The notes: generated by a model not told the origin, from the letters alone. A stretch of DNA of 64,000 nt from an uncultured Acetatifactor sp. (GCA_910586515.1 CAJUGL010000011.1:1-64000), one strand, 5' to 3'. Shown: positions 43,168 to 53,036, counted from the stretch's first letter. A program made the numbers and translations.

Positions 43168-43911
43168 TTATGCCTCTCCGCTCTCCCCGGTTCCTTCCGT
43201 CTCATCCGTGTCCGGCGTCTCTTCTCCGCCTTCCCCGTCGCCTTCCGTTCCCTCGTTCTTCTCTGCCTCATCCGCTGCGGCCCGAATTTCCTTCAGTCTC
43301 TCCACATACTTATTCAGCTTCTTCACGGTTTCGGATGCAATGAAGGTCTTCTCGTAATCTGTCATCTCATTGTAGGTCTTCTCCAGCTCGTCGATATCCT
43401 CCGCATGGCTCATGTCTATTGCGCTTACCTTGGGAAGCTGATTCAGTTTGCCGGTAAATTCATAGGCCTTGTCATAAGCGTCCTTGTACTCAATATCCAC
43501 CACAGTGTCCACATCATCAATGGAGTAAAGCGCTTCGTCAATGGACACATATGCCTTGTTGCTCTCGAAAGCTACATAGTCTACCTTGCCGTACACATAT
43601 TTCGGCGCTCCGTCCGTACCGGTTGTCTTCACATACACATGACTTCCCACCAGAGAAGTCGCTCTGGCCAGTTCCGAAGTGGCCGCCATATTCTGCATCT
43701 GCTCGACCTGCGAAAACTGTGCGTACTGGGAAATGAATTCCGTGTTTGAGGTAGGTTCCAATGGATCCTGATACTGCATCTGCGCCACCAGCAGCTGCAG
43801 AAAAGCTTCTTTATCCATGCCGTTCTTCTCGGCAGTAAGCTGGTTTTTTAAGGACTTTTGAGATTCTGTTTCCACAATCTGCCCGTTCTCCACGGGTGCC
43901 ATTAATGCCAT
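43168..43911 (-). CDS. flgD: Hook-cap protein FlgD
   Basis: FlgD caps the growing hook. The 247-residue protein has the family N-terminus MDKEAFLQLLVAQMQYQDPL and PTSNTEFISQYAQFSQVEQM (both shown in part), then a C-terminal region that diverges from typical FlgD: a VKTTGTDGAPKYVYGKVDYV strand, helices, and a 40-residue tail that is nearly all Glu, Gly, Asp and Thr. It is 17 bp before the TIGR02530 gene. Confidence 0.92.
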   Translation of the reverse strand: MALMAPVENGQIVETESQKSLKNQLTAEKNGMDKEAFLQLLVAQMQYQDPLEPTSNTEFISQYAQFSQVEQMQNMAATSELARATSLVGSHVYVKTTGTDGAPKYVYGKVDYVAFESNKAYVSIDEALYSIDDVDTVVDIEYKDAYDKAYEFTGKLNQLPKVSAIDMSHAEDIDELEKTYNEMTDYEKTFIASETVKKLNKYVERLKEIRAAADEAEKNEGTEGDGEGGEETPDTDETEGTGESGEA

Positions 43912-43994
43912 AAATTTTCTCCTTTCTTTTTCATGATCGTTCCGCCCCGCAGCCGGTTCTCTTCCGGGGCCTGGATTTATATTCCGGATTTCCG

Positions 43995-45530
43995 TCAGGC
44001 GGTATACTCTACGGTGCTCCCCCCGCCGGGTATCCTGTCGGCTGCCGCCGGCTCCTCACCGGGTTCTTCCAGGGACTCCACGCCTCCCAGACGAACTCTT
44101 CTGGATCGGCTCTTTTTGTCGGGCGTCTGCTGATTCCTGCCCCGTCCCTGTTCCAAATTCCGCTCAAACTCATGGCTCTGGACAGTGACTTCAATGGCTT
44201 CTACCTTAATGCCCTGCTCTTCAAACTGCTCTTTCAGCTGAACCAGCTGGGTCTCCAGCGCATTTTTCACCGTTTCGTTCTGCGCGATAAAATGGGCCGT
44301 AACCGCGCCGCCGCGGGAAGCAAGCTGTACCTGAACGGTTCCCAGGCTTGCGGGATGAAGCTGCATTTCCAGATTGGTGCTGTCCGCATTCAGCTGAACC
44401 TTCATATAATCCAGAATCTGATTCATGATCTCCCTTGTATTTTCCGACCAGTAACTGCCTTGCGCGGACTGCTGTGTCTGCTGCAGCTGCGGCTGAAACT
44501 CATCGTTTCGGATGCTCTGAACATACTGATTCTCCTGGGGATTTCCGTCTGTCTTTCCCTCGGAACGGCTCTCCTGTCTCTGTCCGCTCTTTTGGCTTTC
44601 CGACTCGGGCGCCTTCTCAACGATTACATTCGCCGTTTTCCCGGCATCCCCGTTCCCGCCGTACTCTTCCGGAAGCTGCCCCGGTTCTTCCACCCCTTCA
44701 AAACGCTGTCCAACGGACAGTTCCGGCATGGTTTCCCGGCCAAGTTCTCCCTTTAACAGCTCCTGCAGCGTTCCCGGCTCCCCGTCCAGGGCCTTGGCCC
44801 CCTCCTGCAGAGCGGCATCCAGCTGCGCCATCAGCTCTCTGTACTTCTCATACAGTGCCCCGTCTGTAATCAGCGCGTAGTTATCTTCCGCGCCGCCCAG
44901 TGTCAGCAGCAAATCTCCAAGCTTGCCTGCATCCAGCAAATCCATCTGCTCCATGCCCAGGCCTTCCATAACCGCCTGCACTTCCTCCAGGGACAGGCCG
45001 AAAGTATCCGCTATCTGCTGCATCAGCTTAAGGCTGATCCCGCCGAGCACTTCCATGGCGTGTTCCAGCTCCTCTGCGCTCAGCTGACCCACTTCCCTGT
45101 CGGACAAAAGCCCGGACATACACTCTCCGTTCTCTTCGCCGGCAGCCTCGGTTTCCTTTCCGGACGCTCCTGCAGCTTCCTGCATATCCCCGGATATATT
45201 CTCCGTCTCTCCGGCTCCTGCCTCCGCTGTCTTCTCTTCCCCGGTCTGGTCTTCTGCGTCCGTTCTGTCAGCAGACACGCCGCCTTTGTCCTCAGTCTTG
45301 TGACTGGCCGAGAGCTTATCCTTTTCCTGCAGCGAACTGCCTTTCTCCGGCTTTCCCGCAGCCGAATCCTGCTTTCCGGCTTCCGCAGCCCCATTTCCGG
45401 AATTATTTCTGTTCATCTGGCTGCTCCAGATTTTCTGGAACTCCCCGGCGCTGTTTCCTGCTTTTCCCGCCTGACCCGCCGCCATGTTCATCAAAGCCTG
45501 ACTCACATCTTTTACAGGTGTGCTTCTCAA
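43995..45530 (-). CDS. fliK: Hook-length control protein FliK
   Basis: FliK measures hook length. The most likely start is TTG 45530, with GGAGG 7 bp upstream; this gives 511 residues. An in-frame GTG at 45587 has a poor ribosome site. The long N-terminal part is Gln/Glu/Ala/Gly-rich and low in complexity, as FliK usually is. The C-terminal Flg_hook domain is clear: LNADSTNLEMQLHPASLGTV, QVQLASRGGAVTAHFIAQNE and EQGIKVEAIEVTVQSHEF. It lies between the MotE-like gene and flgD. Confidence 0.9.
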   Translation of the reverse strand: MRSTPVKDVSQALMNMAAGQAGKAGNSAGEFQKIWSSQMNRNNSGNGAAEAGKQDSAAGKPEKGSSLQEKDKLSASHKTEDKGGVSADRTDAEDQTGEEKTAEAGAGETENISGDMQEAAGASGKETEAAGEENGECMSGLLSDREVGQLSAEELEHAMEVLGGISLKLMQQIADTFGLSLEEVQAVMEGLGMEQMDLLDAGKLGDLLLTLGGAEDNYALITDGALYEKYRELMAQLDAALQEGAKALDGEPGTLQELLKGELGRETMPELSVGQRFEGVEEPGQLPEEYGGNGDAGKTANVIVEKAPESESQKSGQRQESRSEGKTDGNPQENQYVQSIRNDEFQPQLQQTQQSAQGSYWSENTREIMNQILDYMKVQLNADSTNLEMQLHPASLGTVQVQLASRGGAVTAHFIAQNETVKNALETQLVQLKEQFEEQGIKVEAIEVTVQSHEFERNLEQGRGRNQQTPDKKSRSRRVRLGGVESLEEPGEEPAAADRIPGGGSTVEYTA

Positions 45531-45640
45531 TTTTCTCCCTCCTTTCTCCTTAATCTCTCTACGGGAATACAGGACCCTCTGCTTCACAACCCTTTAGAAT
45601 CCCTATCCCCGTAATTATATCGGCTCGGAATGCAGTATCC

Positions 45641-46513
45641 TTAAGAGTCCGGATGCATCATTTTTATCAACCTGGCTCCCAATTCCGCATCTATGGCATC
45701 CATGACGGCCGCTCTCTTATCTACGCTCATCCCTTCCAGAATCTCGGCCACCAGGTCAAGATTATCCGTCATATTCTCAAACATTCTGGCCACGGACTTG
45801 GGCTTCATCTCCGCAAAAGTCTGAATATAGGACTGGGCCTCCGCGCTCGTTTCCATCTGTGTCACAACCTGCCTGTAAATGTACTCTGCGGTAGCGGCGT
45901 CCATAGCCTCATAATACTTCCGGTACTCCTCCAGTCCGGGCGCCTTGTCCGTGTATACCACTTCCTCGTAGAATTCGGTCTTAATGCGCTGAAATTCCGC
46001 CTGTTTCTGCTCAAACTCCTGAAGGCGCAGCACCTCCGCCTTCAAAGTTTCTATCTCGGCATCCTTTGCCTTTGATGCGGTCTGCGCCTGCTCCAGCTGC
46101 AGTTCCAGGCTCTTGATATATTCTACCGCCTCCTGGATGCTGGCATACCCGCCATACCCTTCCTCCACCTCTTCTGTTCCCGCTGCAGGCGCCGGAAGGA
46201 TCATATTGATGACAGGCACATCCTTCAGAATCGGACGGAGCACGCTGCTTCCGAAACCTCCGATATCCATCTTGATCACCACGCACACAATTGCCAGCCA
46301 CAGGATGACGATCAGAATCGTGGCCAAAAAAGTCACAAGTCCGCTGCCGCCGTCCTCCCCCAGAGCCTCTTCCTGTTTGGCGATCTCGGCCGCTCTGCGC
46401 TTAGCCTCCTTTTTCTGTTCCTTCTGCTCCTGTTTAAACTGCTTTTTCTCTTCTTTTATTCTAGCCTTTTCCTCTTCTGCCGCAGCAGCTGTAGGACTTA
46501 ATTCCTTTGCCAT
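45641..46513 (-). CDS. MotE-like flagellar protein (YlxF type)
   Basis: This 290-residue protein has a Lys/Glu-rich charged N-terminus, one helix (about residues 60-85, FLATILIVILWLAIVCVVIK), a coiled coil (residues 130-175) and a C-terminal MgtE_N-like domain ending in FENMTDNLDLVAEILEGMSV and MDAIDAELGARLIKMM. MotE family proteins and Bacillus YlxF, in the same place between fliJ and fliK, have this plan. MotE is a chaperone for stator protein MotC in other bacteria; the role here is inferred. Confidence 0.82.
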   Translation of the reverse strand: MAKELSPTAAAAEEEKARIKEEKKQFKQEQKEQKKEAKRRAAEIAKQEEALGEDGGSGLVTFLATILIVILWLAIVCVVIKMDIGGFGSSVLRPILKDVPVINMILPAPAAGTEEVEEGYGGYASIQEAVEYIKSLELQLEQAQTASKAKDAEIETLKAEVLRLQEFEQKQAEFQRIKTEFYEEVVYTDKAPGLEEYRKYYEAMDAATAEYIYRQVVTQMETSAEAQSYIQTFAEMKPKSVARMFENMTDNLDLVAEILEGMSVDKRAAVMDAIDAELGARLIKMMHPDS

Positions 46514-46553
46514 ATGTCATCTCCCAAGCAAAATCTGTTAAACGCAGCACTCT

Positions 46554-47027
46554 TCAGGCCATCTGCCGCCCTGCGCCTTCCGTCTTTCTCCGCTGCCCGT
46601 AAATATAGCTGGTCAGCTGATCTATCTCCTTGCTCTCCTGCTTCTTTTCCTCTGCCAGAAATTCCTCAAAAGCCTTTTCTTTCAGCGTCTCATGCGTTTT
46701 ACGTTCCGTTCTCACCGTGGTCAGCCGGGTTCTTGCCTCCTCCAGCTTCCGTTCCGCAGTGTCTACATTTCTCCTCTGCAGTACTATGTAATCCTCCATG
46801 CAACGCACCGCTGCCTTATTCTCACTGATCTCCCGAAGATTCAGCTTTCCCGAGAGCAGTTCTTCCCCTCTTTGCTCATACCCCTTTTTTCTGTCAAACA
46901 AAGCTTCCAGACGCTGTTCCTCCTCGTCCAGAGCGCTTCTGGCCTGGGAAAATTCCTGTCTGGCCTGTGTCTCCAGCTTCAGCTTGATATTTAAAATACT
47001 CTGCATGGAATACCGAAACCTTGCCAT
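46554..47027 (-). CDS. fliJ: Flagellar export chaperone FliJ
   Basis: FliJ is the coiled-coil stalk of the export ATPase. The 157-residue protein begins MARFRYSMQSILNIKLKLET and is almost fully helical with heptad-like Glu/Lys/Leu spacing and no Cys-rich or membrane segments apart from one Cys. It follows fliI by 32 bp. Confidence 0.9.
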   Translation of the reverse strand: MARFRYSMQSILNIKLKLETQARQEFSQARSALDEEEQRLEALFDRKKGYEQRGEELLSGKLNLREISENKAAVRCMEDYIVLQRRNVDTAERKLEEARTRLTTVRTERKTHETLKEKAFEEFLAEEKKQESKEIDQLTSYIYGQRRKTEGAGRQMA

Positions 47028-47059
47028 TGTCCTCCCCTGCCTTTATGCTGAAATAATCA

Positions 47060-48376
47060 TTACGCAAAAAGCTTTTTCAGCATGGTCACACTGTCTTCAA
47101 AACTATACTTTTCGTTCACGTCCTGACACAAAAACCGGTTCACCGCGTCAATCTTGGAGATCGCATAGTCAATAGACGGATTGCTGCCGTTCTTATACGC
47201 GCCGATATTGATCAGATCCTCCGCTTCATTATAAGTAGCCAGCACGTTTTTCAGCTTGCCGGCCGCCTGCTTATGCTCCGCCGCCGCAATCTGGCTCATG
47301 CATCTGGAAATACTCTGTAATATATCTATGGCGGGATAATGGTTTTTGTGACCCAACTTCCTGTCCAGCATGATATGTCCGTCCAGAATGCTTCTCGCCG
47401 TATCCGTAATGGGTTCGTTAAAATCGTCTCCGTCCACCAAAACCGTGTAAAGACCCGTGATCGATCCTCTGGCCGCGCAGCCCGCCCTCTCCAGAAGCCT
47501 GGGCATCTCTGAATACACACTGGGCGGATATCCCCTGGTAACGGGAGGCTCCCCGCTGGCAAGCCCAATCTCCCGCTGAGCCATGCAAAATCGGGTCAGG
47601 GAATCCATCATCAACAACACATCCTTGCCCCTGTCCCTGAAATATTCCGCAATGGCCGTAGCCGTCTTGGCCGCCTTGTTTCTTTCCAGCGCAGGTCTGT
47701 CGGAAGTCGCAACCACCACCACCGAACGGCGCATTCCTTCCTCTCCCAGATCCCGCTCTATAAATTCCCGCACCTCACGTCCCCGCTCACCGATCAGAGC
47801 TATCACATTCACGTCCGCCTTGGTATTGCGGGCGAACATGCCCATCAGAGTGGACTTCCCTACCCCTGATCCGGCAAAAATACCGATACGCTGCCCTTTT
47901 CCCACAGTAATCAGGCCGTCTACAGCCTTTACGCCCAGAGGCAGCACGGAATCAATGATTTTTCTGCTCATGGGATCCGGAGGCGCAGCCTCAACCAGGT
48001 AGGGCATTCCCTCAAAACGGCTGCCGTCCACGGGAAGCCCAAGGCCGTCCAATGTTCTGCCCAGCAGGGCGTCGCTGACGACTACCTGCAGGGGATGCTC
48101 CGTGTTTTCCACAATACAGCCGGAGCTGATGCCGTCCACAACTCCGTAGGGCATAAGCAGAGTCCTGCCGTCCTTAAAGCCCACCACCTCGGCCATGATG
48201 GGTTTTCCCTCTCCCTCCTGGGCAATCTCACAAATATCTCCCAGTCTCGCGTCGGGCCCTGCAGACTCAAGAGTCAACCCCACTACGTTGACAATCTTAC
48301 CCTTCTTTTTATAGAAGACCTGCTCCTGTACTCTATCATATTTTGCGAAATCTATATTAACCGTCCGCAAAAACAT
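47060..48376 (-). CDS. fliI: Flagellar export ATPase FliI
   Basis: FliI is the ATPase of flagellar type III export. The 438-residue protein has Walker A GIFAGSGVGKSTLMGMFARN, Walker B DVLLMMDSLTRFCMAQREIG, and the family segment SEMPRLLERAG. It begins MFLRTVNIDFAKYDRVQEQV. It starts 51 bp after fliH and leads to fliJ. Confidence 0.98.
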   Translation of the reverse strand: MFLRTVNIDFAKYDRVQEQVFYKKKGKIVNVVGLTLESAGPDARLGDICEIAQEGEGKPIMAEVVGFKDGRTLLMPYGVVDGISSGCIVENTEHPLQVVVSDALLGRTLDGLGLPVDGSRFEGMPYLVEAAPPDPMSRKIIDSVLPLGVKAVDGLITVGKGQRIGIFAGSGVGKSTLMGMFARNTKADVNVIALIGERGREVREFIERDLGEEGMRRSVVVVATSDRPALERNKAAKTATAIAEYFRDRGKDVLLMMDSLTRFCMAQREIGLASGEPPVTRGYPPSVYSEMPRLLERAGCAARGSITGLYTVLVDGDDFNEPITDTARSILDGHIMLDRKLGHKNHYPAIDILQSISRCMSQIAAAEHKQAAGKLKNVLATYNEAEDLINIGAYKNGSNPSIDYAISKIDAVNRFLCQDVNEKYSFEDSVTMLKKLFA

Positions 48377-48427
48377 ATCCTCCCTGAAAGCGGTAAAGCG
48401 GCACAGCCCGTTTTTCCGGCATGCCCT

Positions 48428-49294
48428 TTACCCGTTTTTCTCACAATCCGACCAGGACAACAGCATCAAGCGCTTTCTCAGCTCCGACAGCTGTGTATCC
48501 AGTCCGCAGTCAAATATACCGCCCTCTGTCTCGATCATACATTCATTCCTGCCGAGGGTCAAATCCTCCACTACGTCCACAGTCACGTTCTCCGAGACCA
48601 CGCCTGCCAGCATCTGCTTCTTCTGCATGCTGACATAGGCATAATCCTCCTTTGACACATGAATGATGAAATTCCGGCTTCCCTCCAATTTATGCAGCGC
48701 TCCGGATATCAGAGACGTAAGTATCTCCCGGTAGGAGGAAAGTTCAATATTGAATATATGCTCATATATACCGGTAATCACGCTCACAAATCGGGGTTCC
48801 AGCGTATCCGTCATCTGACGGAACTCCTCCTCCAGACTGTGCATTTTCTCCCGGTACTCCTGCTCCATGGCGTTCTCATGTACCTGCGCCTCCGCAAGGC
48901 CTTCATTATACCCATCCTGCCTTGCCTGACCCAACACCTCAGCCTTCTCGTTCTCCGCCTGCGTCCTGGCCTCCTGACGGATACGGGCTGCCTCCTCTTC
49001 GGCCTCCGCGCGAATACTTTCCGCATCCGCTTCGGCCTGGCTCAGAATTTCCTTCGCCTCATCCTGCGCTTTGAGTATATTACTGCCGCTGTCCGGCGCC
49101 TCTATGGTTTCCGCAGCAAGACCGGCTACGAATTCTCCGTTCTCCGACTGCATTTCTCCGCTCTGTGAGGGTATGATTCCTTCTTCCACCAGCTTCTCCA
49201 GCCGCCTCCTGACTGCTTCGTTGCTGTCAATTACCCTCTTTTCCTCATCCTGCGACAGGTTTGTGAAAAAATATTTTACCAGATTACTAGACAA
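48428..49294 (-). CDS. fliH: Flagellar assembly protein FliH
   Basis: FliH links and restrains the export ATPase. The likely start is TTG 49294 (GGAGGT 10 bp upstream), giving 288 residues and an 8-base overlap with fliG; a GTG at 49306 lies inside the ribosome site. The N-terminus LVKYFFTNLSQDEEKRVIDS matches FliH of related Clostridia. The middle is a long Glu/Ala-rich coiled coil and the C-terminus has VTVDVVEDLTLGRNECMIET and GGIFDCGLDTQLSELRKRL. Confidence 0.9.
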   Translation of the reverse strand: MSSNLVKYFFTNLSQDEEKRVIDSNEAVRRRLEKLVEEGIIPSQSGEMQSENGEFVAGLAAETIEAPDSGSNILKAQDEAKEILSQAEADAESIRAEAEEEAARIRQEARTQAENEKAEVLGQARQDGYNEGLAEAQVHENAMEQEYREKMHSLEEEFRQMTDTLEPRFVSVITGIYEHIFNIELSSYREILTSLISGALHKLEGSRNFIIHVSKEDYAYVSMQKKQMLAGVVSENVTVDVVEDLTLGRNECMIETEGGIFDCGLDTQLSELRKRLMLLSWSDCEKNG

Positions 49295-50309
49295 CGATCT
49301 CGTCACCTCCGCCTCTGGAAATTACGATTTCACCTGCATCCTCCAGCTTTCTGATAATATTGACAATCTTCTGCTGCGCCTCTTCCACATCCTTCATCCG
49401 CACAGGACCCATGAAATCCATATCTTCCTTAATCATAACGGCAAGACGTTTGGATACATTGTTGAATATTGTATTCTTAACTTCCTCATTCGCATTTTTC
49501 AACGCCAGCGACAGATCGTTATTCTCCACGTCACGCAGCACACGCTGTATGGCCCTGTCGTCCAAAAGCAGGATATCTTCGAACACAAACATTTTCTTCC
49601 TGATTTCTTCCGCAAGTTCCGGAGCTTCCACTTCCAGAGTCTCCATAATATGGCGCTCCGTACCGCGGTCCACGGTATTCAGAATATCTACCACTGCGTC
49701 CACTCCGCCGATAATCGTATAATCCTGGTTTACAAGGCTTGCCAGCTTGGATTCCAGCACCTTCTCCACCTCCTTGATGACTTCCGGGCTGGTGCGGTCC
49801 ATCTCCGCGATACGCCTGGCCACATCTGCCTGACGTTCCGGAGGCAGGGCGGATACCACCATTGCCGCCTGCTGGGGTACCAGATAAGACAGAATCAGAG
49901 CGATTGTCTGCGGATGCTCATCCTGAATAAAGTTGATCAGCTGAGTCGCATCGGTCTTACGCACAAATTCGAACGGCTTCACCTGCAAGGACGCCGTCAG
50001 CTTGCCGATTACATCCATTGCTCTCTCTGAACCAAGCGCCTTCTCCAGCAAATCCTTCGCATAGCCGATTCCGCCTTCCGCAATATACTGCTGCGCCAGA
50101 CACACCTCATAAAACTCATTGATTACTTCTTCCTTAACCTGCGGTGTCACGCTTCTGGTATTTGCGATTTCCAATGTCAGCTCTTCGATTTCATCTTCTT
50201 TTAAATGTTTAAAAATACCGGCGGACCGCTCCGGTCCAAGAGAGATCAGGAGAATAGCCGCTTTCTGTATTCCCCTGACTTTCACCTCATTTGCTGCACT
50301 CTTTGGCAT
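49287..50309 (-). CDS. fliG: C-ring torque protein FliG
   Basis: FliG transmits stator force to the rotor. The 340-residue protein has the family segments GIQKAAILLISLGPERSAGI, EHPQTIALILSYLVPQQAA and the C-terminal torque helix with FEDILLLDDRAIQRVLRDVE, including the charged residues that contact MotA. The start 50309 precedes a MPKSAANEVKVR N-terminus. It lies 49 bp after fliF. Confidence 0.98.
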   Translation of the reverse strand: MPKSAANEVKVRGIQKAAILLISLGPERSAGIFKHLKEDEIEELTLEIANTRSVTPQVKEEVINEFYEVCLAQQYIAEGGIGYAKDLLEKALGSERAMDVIGKLTASLQVKPFEFVRKTDATQLINFIQDEHPQTIALILSYLVPQQAAMVVSALPPERQADVARRIAEMDRTSPEVIKEVEKVLESKLASLVNQDYTIIGGVDAVVDILNTVDRGTERHIMETLEVEAPELAEEIRKKMFVFEDILLLDDRAIQRVLRDVENNDLSLALKNANEEVKNTIFNNVSKRLAVMIKEDMDFMGPVRMKDVEEAQQKIVNIIRKLEDAGEIVISRGGGDEIVV

Positions 50310-50358
50310 GGTATATGTACCTCACTTTTTCAGTCACAACCTTTTGCCCCCGCAAAAG

Positions 50359-51975
50359 TTAATTCCAGTCTTCATTCAGCCAGTTCCGCAGCAGATTTGC
50401 TGCAGCTTCGGGATTCTCATCCACAAATTTTTCAACCATCTTGCGCGTCTCGGACTTGGCCTCCAAATCAATATCCTCCACAGTGGACTCGGGCGGTGTA
50501 GACTGAAGCATATCCTCCACCGACAGCTCCGGCTCTTCCTCCTCCGGCTTCTTCCTGGGTCCCATACTCCTGAGAATCACAAACACCAGCAGAGCCAGTA
50601 TCAATACAATCATCACGATGCTGAGAATATCCGTAGCGCTGATGTCAAAGCCTTTTTTATCGAAAAAGCGCGGCTCTTCATAGGCTATAATCGTAACCTT
50701 ATCCTGACTGATGCCGCTGGCATTGGCAACCATCCGGTAGAATTCCTCGTCCACTTCCTGACGAACGCTCTCCCTGTTGCTCTCCTTGAATTCTTCCCAG
50801 GTAATTCCCCCGTCCAGAAGCCCCTGCTTCTTTACATTCTCTTCATGATAATCCCGATACCTGACCATAGCCACCGATACGGAGGAATTGGCATAGTTGA
50901 TGCTCCCCGCCGGACTGTTGGTAAGCGTATCCGACTTATTCACCTGATAATCCGAGCTCCGTTCACTGGAAGAACTGGATCCGCTGCTCACATCCGGATT
51001 CATATAATCCGGCGTGTCCTCGTCATTGGAATCCGTGCCGGGAATACCGGTCACCCCATTGGTGCTTTCCGAAGAATAAATATCCTCATGGATGACCAGT
51101 CCGTTGTCGCGTCCGTCCGGAGCAGAATACTCCGTCACCTGTTTGGTATATGTGTTAAAGTCCACTTCCAGATGGCTTGACACCTCAATCATGTCATACT
51201 GCCTTGTCCCCAGCAGCACCTTCCTCACCTGGTTCGTCATCCACAGCGACGCCTGATTCTGCAGCTCCTGCAGCGAGTTGGCCACACCCATGCTGGAATA
51301 GTCGTCTCCCCCCGCGAAGAGGATATTGAAGTTCTGGTCAACAATCGTAATATTGGCCGTAGATTTATTTCCCAGGAAAGTGGCAGCGCTCTTGGCCATA
51401 GCCACGGCATTGGCCGAGGTAAAATCTTCATCCACCGTGACGTGAATGGAAGCATAGGACTCCTGCCTTGTGTCGCTGAGCCTCCCGCTGTCATGGGCAA
51501 GCGTTACCTGAACCCATGCCTCCTTCACCAGCGGCGAGCCTGCGACAAACATACCCGCCATATATTCTCCCAGATATTCCTGGTATTGGTTGTTTCTGTC
51601 GGCGGAAGTGGTGGACATGCCGATCTCTACAGAGTCGCTGTACTTGGGCATGCCGTCAGGCACATACCCTTCCGCCGCAATAGCCAGGTTTGCCTGGGCC
51701 AGCTGGGTGGTCAGCACCTCAACGGTAAGCGCATCTGCCGATTCCCGGTGCGTGACTCCCGCGCCGTCGAGGATCTCCACTACTTTTGCCGCAGTACTGC
51801 TGTTTTCATAAGATCCCAGCCTTGTATAGTTCGGCTTGGTAAAAGTAAACACTACAATGGCAAAAGTAAATACTACAACTGCGGCGATTGCAATAATGAT
51901 GGTCTTCTGCCTGCTGGTAAACTTATTCCACCATTCCAATATTTTTCCTGGTATCTCTTTTAGCTTGTCAGCCAT
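50359..51975 (-). CDS. fliF: MS-ring protein FliF
   Basis: FliF forms the MS ring on which the motor is built. The 538-residue protein has two helices, near residues 25-45 (TIIIAIAAVVVFTFAIVVFT) and 440-460, and ring-building motifs between, including AEGYVPDGMPKYSD and SVSVAMVRYRDYHEEN. The C-terminus ends in MVEKFVDENPEAAANLLRNW, the FliG-binding tail. It follows fliE by 74 bp. Confidence 0.97.
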   Translation of the reverse strand: MADKLKEIPGKILEWWNKFTSRQKTIIIAIAAVVVFTFAIVVFTFTKPNYTRLGSYENSSTAAKVVEILDGAGVTHRESADALTVEVLTTQLAQANLAIAAEGYVPDGMPKYSDSVEIGMSTTSADRNNQYQEYLGEYMAGMFVAGSPLVKEAWVQVTLAHDSGRLSDTRQESYASIHVTVDEDFTSANAVAMAKSAATFLGNKSTANITIVDQNFNILFAGGDDYSSMGVANSLQELQNQASLWMTNQVRKVLLGTRQYDMIEVSSHLEVDFNTYTKQVTEYSAPDGRDNGLVIHEDIYSSESTNGVTGIPGTDSNDEDTPDYMNPDVSSGSSSSSERSSDYQVNKSDTLTNSPAGSINYANSSVSVAMVRYRDYHEENVKKQGLLDGGITWEEFKESNRESVRQEVDEEFYRMVANASGISQDKVTIIAYEEPRFFDKKGFDISATDILSIVMIVLILALLVFVILRSMGPRKKPEEEEPELSVEDMLQSTPPESTVEDIDLEAKSETRKMVEKFVDENPEAAANLLRNWLNEDWN

Positions 51976-52049
51976 GGTACTTCTCTCCTAGTCATTTCTT
52001 AATTCCCTCAATATGATGTCACAATGCCGCAGCAAAGCTGCAAGTATAT

Positions 52050-52403
52050 CTAAATCTGCATCTGCATAAGCTCTTTATAGGCGTCGAGCAGTCTGTCTCT
52101 CACCGCCACCGTATACTGCAGGGCCGCAGAAGCCTTCTGCAGCGCAATGGTCAGATCATGGGGATTCTCCGTCTCCCCCAGAGCAAACTGTATTTCGGCA
52201 TCTTCCGCGTCGGAAAGATACTGATTTGTGGTTTTTATATTATCAATAGCGGAATTCAGGAACGAATGAAACAAAGTACCGTCTGCCCGTTCTTCCTTCT
52301 CGGCAAGAACTCCGGTCAGTGATGTGCGCTCCGCAGGCGCGATATTTGACAGGCCCTGCAGGCCGTTAATCGGCGTTATCGCAGATAAATCCATAATATG
52401 CAT
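52050..52403 (-). CDS. fliE: Flagellar hook-basal body protein FliE
   Basis: FliE joins the MS ring to the rod. The 117-residue protein has the family C-terminal half LFHSFLNSAIDNIKTTNQYL, ETENPHDLTIALQKASAALQ and QYTVAVRDRLLDAYKELMQM. The start ATG 52403 has AAGGG 5 bp upstream; ATG 52394 is a less likely option. The order flgB-flgC-fliE is the standard one. Confidence 0.96.
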   Translation of the reverse strand: MHIMDLSAITPINGLQGLSNIAPAERTSLTGVLAEKEERADGTLFHSFLNSAIDNIKTTNQYLSDAEDAEIQFALGETENPHDLTIALQKASAALQYTVAVRDRLLDAYKELMQMQI

Positions 52404-52438
52404 ACCATCCCTTCATTAAAAATCCGTCACGTCAGCCC

Positions 52439-52954
52439 CTATGAACCAATCTCCAGCCCTCTCTGCATCATGGCCTTGGTAGCGTTAAATGCAGTGGAAT
52501 TCGCCTCGTAGGCACGACTTGCATCTATCATGTTCGTCATTTCCGTTATAATATTTACATTGGGATAGGTCACATAGCCGTTCTCATCCGCATCCGGATG
52601 GGAAGGATCATACACCATGTTCATCTCCGTATGATAATCCTGATATACTCCCGATATCTTTACCCCTGCGCCGGTATACCCCTGACGGGTATGCGTGTGA
52701 ACTACCGCATGCGTATGAGTCATATTGGCGTTGGTCCCTGACGCGGCATGCATATGCGTCTGCTGCCCAAGCACATGTTCGAAAGTCGCCGGGTTGCTCC
52801 TCTCCGAAAAAGCAACGACTTTCCTCCTGTAAGGCGTACCGTCCGCAGTGCGGGTAGTATGCGCATTCGCAACATTCTCCGAGATGGTATCCATTCGGTA
52901 TCGCTCCGCAGTCATCCCTGATGCATTGGTATTAAAAACCGAAAACATGCTCAT
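52439..52954 (-). CDS. flgC: Proximal rod protein FlgC with a histidine-rich insert
   Basis: FlgC is one of the four rod proteins. The 171-residue protein has the N-terminal FNTNASGMTAERYRMDTISE and the C-terminal MIDASRAYEANSTAFNATKA typical of FlgC. Residues 60-89 (52688-52777) carry a His-rich stretch (for example QTHMHAAS and MTHTHAVVHTHT), seven His in 34 residues, that I do not know from usual FlgC. It follows flgB by 82 bp. Confidence 0.95.
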   Translation of the reverse strand: MSMFSVFNTNASGMTAERYRMDTISENVANAHTTRTADGTPYRRKVVAFSERSNPATFEHVLGQQTHMHAASGTNANMTHTHAVVHTHTRQGYTGAGVKISGVYQDYHTEMNMVYDPSHPDADENGYVTYPNVNIITEMTNMIDASRAYEANSTAFNATKAMMQRGLEIGS

Positions 52955-53036
52955 ATAATTTCTCCTCTCTCATTATATTTATGACGCAGCTATGTCATGC
53001 CCGAATAACAGGCTCTTATTTTCCGCATTTCATCAT

